Assembly (NCBI GenBank): GCA_014338405.1 | Contig: JTDE01000287.1 | Location: 97,394-161,393 of the forward strand | Source of the DNA: Paragonimus skrjabini miyazakii | Lineage: Eukaryota; Platyhelminthes; Trematoda; Plagiorchiida; Troglotrematidae | Length of the DNA stretch: 64,000 nt | Direction of reading: 5' to 3' | Shown here: positions 9,961 through 20,488 of the stretch, in pieces | How positions within the stretch are numbered: position 1 is the first letter of the stretch | Layout of the letters: each line of letters begins with the position of its first letter | Made by a program: the position numbers and the translations under genes | The notes under the pieces: generated by a model | What the model saw: the letters and a program-made list of their open reading frames with translations, nothing else | The model's database searches: none | Told to the model about the DNA's origin: nothing

Positions 9961-10829
9961 ATTGAGAAACGTTGTGCACTAGAAACCCGATTCGTTCCGA
10001 AAAACGATGTATCCAGGATACGAAGGCCGATTAGTTTGAGTCGACACAACATTCGCATCATACGGCATTGAGTTAGGTGATTGCGAATTAAGATAACATA
10101 TTGATACATATGGGTACTGGTCGAATCGGGCGGTGCGGCGTGAGGCAAGGGACATACACACACTCTTTACAAGTATCGTGCTTGTTCGTAAGCTGATTTC
10201 TCTAGGACTGTACACACTATAAATGTAGATGCTACTGATGGCGGTCTAGAATGGACGGTTTAATTTCACCAAAGGGACGTCACACTTGCGGGCTCTGGGC
10301 TGTCTAACTCGATCTGTGATTGTCTGCCTGTCTATCCGACTGTGGTGACGTTGAATTGTGTTGGATCACACTTTGCTCAGTTCAGCTTGTCAGACAGCAG
10401 TCGCGCCCATCTTGGTCTTGGCGAATTTATCATGCCGGGACCAGGTCGCAGTCTTGGAAACTGAACGATGTGTCCGTCATGTGATAACTGAATAGCGTAT
10501 TGAACTGGGTTTTATATAGGCGGCGTGTAGTGAAAATCTGAGGGAGACCACTAGAGATTTTAGTCCAAAACATGTGAACACGCTGTTAGTTACCTGAAAA
10601 TCCTTTGGAAGACTGGATAAAAATTCTGTTACAACGATATTGTACAGGACCTGTAAAAAGTATTCAACCACGCATATCAACCCGTGATTTTTCTGCTACT
10701 GATCTTATGCGAAGTGGATTACCTCAGTCACTTGATCCGTAGCGAACGCCCACAAACGCGCGTTTGTTACAGCCTTATGAATTAAACTAACTGTAGCGTT
10801 TGGAGTAATACGTGACCGAATCAAAGGGT

Positions 10830-11300
10830 CTGGAGATACAGTTGCAACTAATGCCTTTTTGGACAGTGGCTCGAATGCCACATTGGTTCAGAGTGTCCTA
10901 CTTCATATGATAGGTAGTAGCGGCAGTCCAGCGCGATTACCCTGAAGACTGTGACTGATAATACTACTGTCCAGGTCAGTGTTGTATCATTTGTTATAGA
11001 AAGCTTGAATGTAAATGAAATTCTTACAGTTAATAGAGCCTGGTCTGTACAATCACTACCCAAGTTACCCCGTTTTGTAATCAAAAGTGAGCAGCTGAAA
11101 ACATGGCTACATTTAAGTTATGTGCCGTTACCTGTGATTCCTGGAGCAACGGTCTCCGTGCTAAGTGGATGTGCTGTGGTATGGCTCAGTGGGTCCTGGA
11201 TCAGATGTTTGGCAAAATTAAAGACCTGTATGCAGTACCGAGACCTCTGGGTAAGTTGTTATTAGAACTAACACAAACTGAATATCGTACAGGCACAACG
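10830..11300 (+). pseudogene. BEL/Pao retrotransposon protease remnant
   Basis: Three frames have to be joined. First comes A-F-L-D-S-G-S-N-A-T-L-V (Asp codon 10862), the aspartic-protease site of BEL/Pao elements. After a shift near 10938 the reading continues as L-K-T-V-T-D-N-T-T-V and L-P-R-F-V-I-K to about 11160. After another shift comes Q-W-V-L-D-Q-M-F-G-K-I-K-D with Y-A-V-P-R-P-L-G (11188-11253), matching the conserved 'W-V-x-D-Q ... A-V-R-T-P-L-G-W' block that ends this domain (DUF1758 type). No reverse transcriptase follows. Clearly a dead fragment, on the opposite strand to bestrophin. Confidence 0.7.
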
Positions 11301-11354
11301 AAAACCTCAATATACCACTTGTCTGGTGTTGCATCTAACCTATCACATATTTAA

Positions 11355-13379
11355 CAGTTTGAAAAGGCGTCTTATGCATGATAAGATACCGCATCAGCTT
11401 TACGCGTCAAAGATAAAAGTGTAAACCACCAGTGGACAAGCCAAACTAGTTCCCGTGCTCGAAGGAGGTAGGGGGCGATCAACTACCTGGCACCTACCGT
11501 ACCATTCAGTGTTCGAATCTACAGACCCACCGTATTTACCGGTAATTTGTACGTTTCTGTTGCGGCTCTAATGATTCGGGGCTAAATGATGGCAATTACA
11601 AATTACACAAACACGAACAGTGAGCTGCGATCTATCACAAAATTGCAAATAATGCTATCAATTCAACCTTTTTATGGATAATTGTAGGAGTTTGACGACA
11701 GTAAGCTTGGAGCGTATATACGTGCATTCAAGATACGCACATACAGAAGATTATCAGCGTATACAAATGTATTTAATACATTTATTTATCACAATTAAGC
11801 TGCCTATTTTCGTTTTTTTCTATTAGGTGCCTGCGATGTGGAAATGAACGAACACATAAGCGGGACTACAGAAACTCGTTCTATGTCCGAAACTCGTGGG
11901 ACCATCCTAGCCGCGCGTGATGAGCAAGATGTTGTAATTATCCACATAATATAAAATAGGGGGATATTTTGACATGTCAGAAAGACATACGCGGTTCTAG
12001 TTGGGGCGATTTTTTTTAGGTAGTTTCTTTTATCCGATAAATGAGACATACGCCTGCACGGATGCATTCCGCTATCGTATAAATGTGCCAAAGTAAACTG
12101 GTCGCGTAAAGTAAATAGAGGCACTCGGTGATTGAGATAGTTGGTTGTAAATTTTCACAGAATACGCAGGACTTATAATGTATTTCATCCGCGTTTCCGA
12201 TGTAAATAATTAGGAGTTGCGAAAACACTGTGCCTTTATACAGGTGCGTAATATAGCAACTAAAGTCAAGATGAAACCGTGGTATTTATAACCCAGTTAT
12301 CAAGGGCATGAAAAGTCGATTTATTCCAATTTAGAAACTGAATTATATGAGTGAGTAGTAAGGACTAATCTAAAATAACATCACACCGAGTAAGGCTGTT
12401 GTTAAAACCATTTTTATGGTAATATTTCGCTTCAACTTTGGGTCCACCTGGTTTCAGGTAGTCCGACTAGCAATTATTCTTTGTGGTAGCGTTAAAAAAC
12501 GAATTGACTGGCAGAGAAACCAATAGGATTACTGTTGAGGTAAATAGTATTGAATCGTGTTGTTGGTGCATACACTGGCGTGATTGCATTCGGATGACGA
12601 TTACATTTTCCAGCCTTGCTACCGTCGTGTATGTGTGTGTGTGTGTTTATGCACACTTGCAAACATTACCAGTTAGCAATACGGCGGCACAGTTTGCATG
12701 GTATTTACGGCAGTTGAGAAGGTACATTATTATTTTCTACAGCATAAGTTCACACGCTTCGGTCGGTTACACTCGATGTATGCTCAGACAAGTTCTGTAA
12801 TTCATTAACTTGGTACAAGAAAACTTGACATAACCACTGACCGCTGTTCTGAGTATCCACTGATCTCAGTTCCACTAGCAACAAATTCGACTGATCGCAC
12901 GTTTCCCAATCAGGGACCCGTTCTAGTTCAATCTCATTACGACTAACTGATTCAGCATGATGTAAAATCTGTGGCATGTAACACGGTAGTGTTGAGGTAG
13001 TTGGGATAACCAGTAGGTGAAACAGACGACTAAGTAGTCTAACACGACAAACTGCAATCACAATTCATTAACTACAATCAGAATCACCTGGGTGTTGTAT
13101 GTTGCTAAGATCCAAGATCGGTCATAAATCAATGAGTCCTTGACTAAAACGAAACATGTTAGAACCAAGAGATTTCATTCACTGATTGACAGAAACGTGG
13201 ACGAATTAGCCAATTGCGATAGATGATAGTTAATTTGGCTTACTGAATACACAGATATAAGTCATCAGCTGCACTATACTAAAATTCCGCAAACATGATC
13301 ATTTATTTCACTTGTAAGTCAGTCTTTGCAATTAGGTCATCCTACAATCACTCCATCAAAATATATGTGTCAAGCTTAC
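11355..13379. other. Non-coding DNA downstream of the last bestrophin exon seen
   Basis: I searched the minus strand here and on to position 1 for the expected bestrophin blocks (a Gly-Arg-Gln after a membrane helix, and the acidic run after Asn-Pro-Phe-Gly) and did not find them. A short TG microsatellite lies at about 12632-12647. No other gene recognised. Confidence 0.45.
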
Positions 13380-13457
13380 TTGAGTATACACCAGCGGGAT
13401 CATAATGCTACTGAAAATTTGTAAGTCCTGCATCTGTTTTCGGACATCGCCGATTTC
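13380..13457 (-). CDS. Bestrophin exon 6 (last one found)
   Basis: 78 nt, 26 codons, phase 0 at both ends. A long pyrimidine tract ends in CCATCTCCAG before the exon, and the donor is GTAAGC. It encodes E-I-G-D-V-R-K-Q ... I-P-L-V-Y-T-Q. The I-P-L-V-Y-T-Q block is the bestrophin signature at the start of the third membrane helix (BEST1 S-I-P-L-V-Y-T-Q). The join to exon 5 (Y-Y-L-I-G|E-I-G) aligns without gaps to the family. Reading through the donor would add only V-S-L-T-H-I-F before a stop. Confidence 0.9.
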
Positions 13458-16400
13458 CTGGAGATGGGTAAGGAAACAAGCACAAAAACGCAGATTAGGA
13501 AATAAATGACACAAAGTAGGTGGTGCAGTGTAGGTTAATGTAGATGAATTCACTATAAGGCTGTTTAGCATTCTCTGACATTCGGCAATCAGTGTCACAC
13601 ACTCGATTAACGTTACGGAAACTTGGAACACTGGCTTGAGTGGCTCGAAGTTGTTTCAGATTGCCAGAAAACTAATACCGTGTTTATATGAAAAACAACA
13701 ATCATTGCTTTAGCTCTTTGCATTTGTTTCCAAAGATACTGAGGTCAAACTGTCAAATCCATTACTGGGTTCCATTGTTTAAATTTCTCCAGTCGGATTA
13801 GTTACATTTAAAATGTGTTCAAGTGAGTTGTTTTAATCACAGTTCCCATTGAAACAAAACTGAAGCAGCAACTGGTCGCTCTTGTAACCAGCTGCCTTGA
13901 TGAATCTTCATTATGGTTATATTTTATACAGAGACATTGACTAGGTGTACTTTCCTAAGTGCACTAAAATCAGTGCAGAACTAGACCAATAAAAACTAAG
14001 AATTTCGACTGACTAATAGTAACAGTGCGCTGTAGGGTATTATACATATTTCCATATTTTGCACTATTTTTATTTACAATCTACATCAGTCGTTTTGTAC
14101 AAAAAGGAACACCACTTGTTTGAATTGATTCGACTTGATAATGCTCTTATGGTGCGCCAGTCTGGTCTCCTTGGTGCTTATGCTCCGCCTAGATCGGGAT
14201 GGCTTATAGTGGAGCTATTCAGCGATTGCGTTTTGAACTGGCTATTTGTATGAGGATAGTCCCCTACAGCTCCAAACACGGACGTGCAATTCAATAACGA
14301 GGACGCGTTGAGGATGGAAGCCACGATGCATTAAGAAATTAGGACACGTCAAAGTAAGCTCTGAAGTGAAGTTTCTTTTGGTTGGGCACTATTATCAGCT
14401 ACAAATCAGTCACAACCAGGTGACCGGTTGCCATATTACCAATTTGGACGCGGTCGGTCGACTGTGGCAACGTACACATGAAAAGAATCAGAAGTATACT
14501 GGCCCCGATGTATATTTTGAGTTAGGTAATTAAAATTATCAGTCTTGCATGCACCAAAAATAAAAATTAATTAACCTAAAAATAGATTGTAACCCACCTC
14601 ACTAACCGTAGTGTTTGCTGACCTAAGTAAATTGTACCGCTTTTCACGTAAAGCACGTATACACTATCGGACAAATTAGGAACACTTACAGTTCACGTCG
14701 GTTAACTAGGTCAGACCTAGCACGACAAGGATACTGCTCTAGTTCGCGACTGACCGCAAATTTACATGCATGTGGACGAAAATTTGTTCATCAAAAGTGA
14801 ATGAAACACTTCGCCAGTGCTCATAAGGCTCAGTTCTTGGCACTGATCGGAATAACACTCATTCATCTAGTTACCACCTCACGCCACTCGGCACAATCCT
14901 ATGAAGGATGACACACTGACCATCATCATGATGGATTGCCATGTGAACGCCAGGGTAGCAAACCACAGTCTCGCCAAATGAAGTTACCTGAAATGGTGTG
15001 TGTATAAAGGCTCTCGTAAGCGATTCAACTATGACACCAAAATTCCCCAAAGGCAAGGTTACGAGGGGTCAGTGAATGTATGAGCTTCCAGCTGGTCAAC
15101 TGAAAGGAGAGAGTTTGTGTTTTGGGATCGTAAAGTTAATGGTTTAAACCATAAAAAATTATTGCACTCACATTTACTATGATCACCGTCAATCCTGTGG
15201 TGACTAAGGATTTTGAGACGGAAGTGCTACGGAATAATGGCAAAATTCTATGCAAACAAAAATAGTTTTTTTTCCAGAACGAATTAATGAAGATGTCATA
15301 GTTTAATGTTGTCCAACCATGTGCGGTATGTGGATCATACCACTCAATCTAGTGAAGTGATGTTAAATATTGCTGGTTTGGGTAATCATCGATTATTAGA
15401 AGAATGAACGTTATTGAGATAAGGTTACCTGATTGATCGATGCCGGGAGCTAAGATTCATGAGTAAAAGTGCTGACTGTTGAAAACGCTGGCCGTGGCTA
15501 TTTTTGTGCCGGACTCGAGCAGATTGGACAATACAACGCAAAACATCTGTGATTTATGAAGGTTGAGTGCTGGAAATCAACTCGCCTTGGAGTGCATCTC
15601 ATGTAGATGAAAACGCTTAACAAGAGAATGAAAAAATTAGCTTACTTCAACGTTACTATTTTGTGACTTCCGTTGGACCATGGGGGGAGAATGGAAAACA
15701 TCCAGTCGAAGTGAGCAACTAAAATTCTGTTTCATATCATTCTTAATTCTGGTGTGACCTATGGGCCTAATGTGCGTCATTCTTTGGAATGTCGAGCGCA
15801 TAGGGAGTGATCTGTATGTCGTGGAAGATATCCATAAATGCTTGTCTTCAATCAAGGGTGCCGTCTTCTGGTGGAAACAGTGTTTATTACGGTGGGGCAT
15901 GAAGGGATTTTCGCAGGAAGAACAGAATCTGTCGATCACTGAACTCGATTATCTCGCCGCAAATAATTCTTTGAATCAGACAGGCTTTATGCATTCCAAA
16001 CCATTGTTTTGTTCGTCAGCATTTGATTGTCGGTTCTGGTCTAAGCCAAAACCCACAGTCTGATATCTTCTATTTGTTTCGGGCTTGGGACGTGAAAACT
16101 TTGTACGGTGTTCTGGATTTTCCACTAGGGTTCAAAGAACAGACACCGCCTGTGATTGACGAAATTATCAGGAGTAGAGAGCTCGCTAAAGATGGATGTT
16201 CCTCATACGAAAGTTTGTTCACACGATTTAGTTAAAAAATATGGGCGCCTCGTTATCTGGACGTTGATGTAGGCTATCTTGGTGCTGTTCGCTTACAAAG
16301 CATATATATGCACTACATATTCTGTACTATTCAGTGTGGTTCACAGAAACCCAAGACCTACTTTTAATATCCACCATGGGAAACAAACTTAGCCATCAGA

Positions 16401-16684
16401 AAAACGACTAGGTTCACTCTTAATACGTTGTTTGCATCTCAGACGCTTGAACTGAACATACATGACGATCGTTAACGTGAAATCAGAGTCGACCAGGTTC
16501 TCAGACTGAATTCAAAAACATTTTGTTTGTATTTTCTTGGATCATACTGCGTTTTAGTTTACTATGTGTTTAAACGTTGCTTTTCGTCTTCCACTGGTGC
16601 ATCTTGTTTATGTCATTCTTACAACTCAAACTGACGTGAGTTGTGCCCAAAAATGACACATCAACTGTCAAAAAATCAACTCAC
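13458..16684 (-). other. Bestrophin intron 5
   Basis: 3.2 kb between exons 6 and 5. At 15640-16063 both strands keep frames of about 100 codons. The minus one (15644-15932) ends in a GTAAGC donor-like site, but it has no good acceptor and does not fit the bestrophin phases. I leave it unassigned. Otherwise nothing recognised. Confidence 0.5.
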
Positions 16685-16887
16685 ACCTATCAGATAATAG
16701 GCAATTTTCGGGTCCAGAATATAGCCACTTTGTAAAGCCTTCAGTACCAAACGTTGCGCCCATTGAATCGGGATCCAGTATTCTGGAGTGTACTTGACTT
16801 TAGTACGTCGGAAGCACTCGACTGCTGTACGCTGGAACGCCGCAATATCAGCATCGGTAATGATAATACCAAATGTACGTCTGACCT
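16685..16887 (-). CDS. Bestrophin exon 5
   Basis: 203 nt, starting with 2 bases of a split Gln codon and ending in phase 0. The acceptor is a strong pyrimidine tract (CTTTTTCCGTTCTCAACAG) and the donor is GTGAGT after GGT. It encodes residues 278-344 of the assembled protein. The W-I-P-I-Q-W-A-Q-R-L-V-L-K-A block corresponds to W-V-P-W-V-W-F-A-N-L in BEST1, followed by G-Y-I-x-D-P. This is the cytosolic helical region before the third membrane helix. Confidence 0.92.
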
Positions 16888-19104
16888 CTGTTGAGAACGG
16901 AAAAAGTGGCAAGGAGTTACGCTAGTGTCATGAAAGAAGTAGAAGAACAAATCACGCAAACTAATCCTAGTAATAATAATTGATTCCGTTAAACAGGAAA
17001 TCATCTGAGGATCTATCATCAGACATACGGTAAACAACCGACACCCGTTTTGGATTAGAGTGAGGCGAATAGATATCGTATTTGGCATACAAATGGAGTA
17101 CATACAACCGAAACAGAAGAAACCGCTGAAGATGAGCAGTTAGGCCAGATCGATTTACAACAGTCGCTAAACTTCCGAAGCTCAGTATATTTCTTAGGTC
17201 AGCCACTACTTACCTACAAAATATCTCCGTTGACTGGGTAAAAGAATCTCGTGGGTGGTCTCATTATTTAAAGTCTAGTGTATGGAGCAACTTTCAAACT
17301 GGATAAGGCGTCGCTGCTTTTCAACCACGAGAGTAAAACTGAGTAGCTTAGACAGGCGAAGAACGACTTCAAATCCTCAATGTTGATGCTCATATGTGTA
17401 TTTAGAGAAAGAAAGATGCTATGGAAAACATAGCTGGAAATTCTCACAGTTTAGTGCAAAGGAGAACACTTGTGGGGAGGCAGTTGAAAGGACGGAACAA
17501 ACGAATGTAGCACTATAGTAAACACTGTCGTGAATAGAAAGACACACCGTGAAGTACTACAAACCTAACTAGTGTCTCTGTGTAATATGGGTGCGGCACG
17601 TCATTCAAAAAATCATCATATCACCACTTGTAACACAAATTCAGTGAGTTTCTGCGGGAACATGTTACCATCAGGTTACACCCTAATGGGCTTTAAACAT
17701 CGTACGTTTGCAAAGTTTAGCTGACATGTGGACTGAAATACGGTAATCCCCAGAAGACGAAAAATCTATAGAGAGAACAGAGGCGCTACTTTCTGAATTA
17801 GAAGTAATTACTACCAAAGAAACCGACTGATGTGAGTACAACAGATTGGATAAGAAAATGGTAGTTTGTGAGAAATGTCAAAAAAGACAGACGTTTTGGT
17901 AAATACTCTCGCCCCACAACACTGCTGGTAGTGCTACATACCATCCACGAAGAAGTATACCTTCAGGTGATTCTTCCTTGTAGTATCTTTTAATAACTGT
18001 AAAAATGGCATGAAGTGATGAATGATCACAAGTTTGGGTAAGTAGAAATACCACTTACAAACTGCTGGGATAAATTACAGAAAACACAATAGTATACTCA
18101 AAGTTATTTCTTTTACTATTTACTTTCCTACAACTGAGTGATAACACACAAACTGGGAGGCTTCAGGCTGTTTAGGTAATCGCATAACGATGGTGAACCA
18201 TAAGACAATCGATAACCTTGTAACTACCGTTTTACCTGATTTCCGAATCATGCTGTGAAGAAGTAGACTGTAGATTAGGGAGCGTCGTTCAGTTGGTTTA
18301 TTACTCCAGCTTGGTCCAAAAATTATCAAACGTGATTTATTTACCTTTTTTACGGTAGGACCTTTAGTTCCCGTTGCAACTGCGTCAGCTGAACTAATTA
18401 ACCTGGAGTATCAGATTCGAAGGCACAACCTCCGATATCCACTGTTCACTTGCTTTTGTAAAAAAATTCATGCCTGAAGGACATGGCTCACACGTTCTGA
18501 TTGTCAATTGCTAGGCGTGTCTCAACGGACAAAACTATCGCGTAGGTTCTTTCATTTGTGTTAATGAGGTTTCGGCATTCTACAGTATGCCATGAAAACT
18601 GTTCACGAACACATCAGCAGTGCGTGATTAAGCTGGACTTAGTCCAGCTAGACTGTAGCATTTTGTTTCAAAAGTGAGATTGGACTAACTTCACACCCTT
18701 AAAAGCATTCCCAGTATGAAATTCATTTCTTCAGCGAGGATAGTTGTCTGTGGTAATTCAGTTTCTTAGGACAGCCATTTGCAGACGACAGCAAGCTATT
18801 TCTTCGAGTTCATCGTTCAGAACTTCACGACTGCAACCAATCGCAAGTGCACTGAATAATCAATGCCACTTATCCAGCAGCTGTCAGTCAGGAGAGCGCT
18901 GCTCGGCTCAAGCGCTTATTGTGGTTGGTACAGTCCTGAAACATCTCACGTAATCAACGTCTTTGTTTTATGTCGTCCAGTAATGTAAGTAGTTCAATAT
19001 GAGGTAACTGTATCCATAGCGCTCGGTCTTTTGTTCTTCCTACGTCCTGGCTAGTTTCAGATTAGAACCACTTCATCACTTAGTCAGTACATTAAGGCAG
19101 AACC
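16888..19104 (-). other. Bestrophin intron 4, distal part
   Basis: Intron sequence without a recognised gene. A minus-strand stretch at about 18235-18300 reads coding-like and ends in a GTAAAA donor-like site, but its phase does not fit between exons 4 and 5. I treat it as chance or as a decoy. Confidence 0.45.
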
Positions 19105-19295
19105 TGTTGTACTTCCTACAGCGTTTATTGGAAAGGAGTATGTCGGTTCTCGGCAGACCCAATGAGAAAGGAAGTAGGACTGCTACAGGTTTCACGAGTA
19201 ATATGACAACAAAACGGTGGCCAAAAGACTCGAACCCTCGATCCTCAGGGTGGACCGACAACATAGAACCGGCCTCACCACCCAAACACTGAAGG
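19105..19295 (-). repeat. tRNA-like SINE or similar dispersed repeat
   Basis: Read on the minus strand it has a B-box-like GGGTTCGAGTC within GAGGATCGAGGGTTCGAGTC, preceded by a GGTGGTGAGGCCGG A-box-like block about 40 nt upstream. This arrangement is seen in tRNA-derived SINEs. It ends about 60 bp before the start codon of the nested gene at 19355. Confidence 0.4.
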
Positions 19296-19354
19296 AATTG
19301 TGAACATACCCATTGTTTAATTTATTTCCCCAAGGCGTCTCTATCATCGACATA

Positions 19355-19455
19355 ATGAAATCCGTTTGGTTTGCTTTTCCACTGCTCACTTTAATAGTTT
19401 GTGCCGCTGTTTTGCAAGAAGTCAATTGTTATCCGTGGGGTTCTCCAACCTACAT
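19355..19455 (+). CDS. Nested candidate gene, exon 1: signal peptide
   Basis: The ATG at 19355 opens M-K-S-V-W-F-A-F-P-L-L-T-L-I-V-C-A-A-V-L, a textbook signal peptide: one basic residue, a hydrophobic core, and a likely cut near Q-E-V-N-C. The exon ends Y-P-W-G-S-P-T-Y plus 2 bases at a GTTGGT donor, which is weak. Joining to exon 2 at 19540 makes an Ile and keeps the frame. The gene lies on the plus strand inside bestrophin intron 4, so it would be a nested, oppositely transcribed gene for a small secreted protein. The family is not recognised. Confidence 0.5.
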
Positions 19456-19539
19456 GTTGGTTGTATATTGGGTATTTTTGTTAATTATTGAGTTATTATG
19501 TACAGAACCAGTTTGCTATGAGATAATCTTTTTGTTCAG

Positions 19540-19635
19540 TCCGAGTTGTGCAGTTTACAGCTGCCGTGCCCGACAGTATACGACTGTGGACCATTACAAT
19601 CTCAGTGAAAAGTTTCTCATTGAGGAGTTATTGCG
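19540..19635 (+). CDS. Nested candidate gene, exon 2
   Basis: The acceptor ATCTTTTTGTTCAG is strong; the exon ends in CG before GTATAAGT. It encodes P-S-C-A-V-Y-S-C-R-A-R-Q-Y then D-H-Y-N-L-S-E-K-F-L-I-E-E-L-L. Two cysteines and an N-L-S glycosylation sequon fit an extracellular protein. The intron before it is 84 nt. Without splicing the frame would also stay open from exon 1 to a stop at 19664-19666, so a one-exon product of about 104 residues is the alternative. Confidence 0.5.
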
Positions 19636-19679
19636 GTATAAGTTGTCTGCTGAAGAAAACCTTTGATCTGCTAATGCAG

Positions 19680-19962
19680 ACTCACTTCTGGTTGCCAGCA
19701 GGAAAGCGGAACCTATCGTCTATACGATTGTCCTCGAAAACTGAAAATACGTCTCAAAAACCTGAATGCGGCACTTTTCAGCACACGTGTACAGGACGTG
19801 CAGGTGATGACCATTGTAAGTTGGGTCAACCATTTTGAACGATTGCGAAGCTCTCCGGCGCATTTGCGAAGTGTAATTCACATGAGGGTTTTTGAGATGA
19901 GGTCATACTCAGGTGCTAGTACTACAATTTCTTTGCCCGAATTTGTTGCACCCTCAGCTCTA
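19680..19962 (+). CDS. Nested candidate gene, exon 3 and C-terminus
   Basis: It follows a 44-nt intron (19636-19679, GTATAAG...ATGCAG), a size common among fluke mini-introns. The split Arg codon is restored. It encodes L-T-S-G-C-Q-Q-E-S-G-T-Y-R-L-Y-D-C-P-R, then K-I-R-L-K-N-L-N-A-A-L-F. The frame runs to a TAA at 19960-19962, giving a product of about 160 residues. A good donor, GTAAGT, occurs at 19816 in phase 0, so the exon may instead end at 19815 and continue elsewhere. The mature protein would have about five cysteines. No poly(A) signal AATAAA was seen close by. No family recognised. Confidence 0.45.
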
Positions 19963-20077
19963 TAACGCGCAGACCATCCGGACCAACGTGTGTGCGCGCG
20001 CTATCCATTCCCGCATTGATCAGCAGCTCGCTCTGTCGTATCTGCGCGTATCTACCTGATTGCCTAGTTGGGACGAT

Positions 20078-20488
20078 CTATGCGTGCGTTGACTCATGTT
20101 CTTGCATTACTTTGCGCATACACTTGCGTGTGACTTGTTCACGTCCAGTCTGCCCGTCACAATACACGCACTGCCTTTTGGGACTTACGGGGGGTAAAAC
20201 ACTAATGGGTTGCTGAGTCAATTCGAAGAGAGTCAGATCTAAAAATAATCCAAGTCGGGATCTGGAAGCGCTGGGTTTAAGGTGACTAACCATCTTAATA
20301 CGGTTGGACTGATGTGGTTCAACGTCATAAGAAAATCGGGCGACTAACCGTTTAAACAGTGACAGGTGACGTGCGTTTACAAAGGTAGACAACCTGAACC
20401 GACTTCCAAATGTAGGGAAGTTACATGAAATGAGCACGTTGTCGAAGTGAAAACAACTGATTCGCGAAGATTCAACTAGCGTGGTCAT
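20078..20488 (-). other. Unassigned 136-codon open frame
   Basis: The longest minus-strand frame in this interval, in a locally GC-rich stretch. The product is basic, with a late C-V-Y-C-D-G-Q-T-G-R-E-Q segment that could bind metal but matches no knuckle I know. The plus strand is also open over part of it (19992-20216). No splice sites stand out. It could be a retroelement relic or chance. Confidence 0.2.

Noticed and set aside
12483..12800. 105-codon plus-strand frame
   Set aside because: Runs through a TG microsatellite; no motif, splice signal or codon bias.
16741..17206. Minus-strand frames overlapping bestrophin exon 5
   Set aside because: Out-of-frame shadows of exon 5 and its intron.
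18120..18329. Minus-strand coding-like segment with a GTAAAA donor-like site in bestrophin intron 4
   Set aside because: It starts with one base where exon 4 needs two, so it cannot be inserted, and it has no family match.
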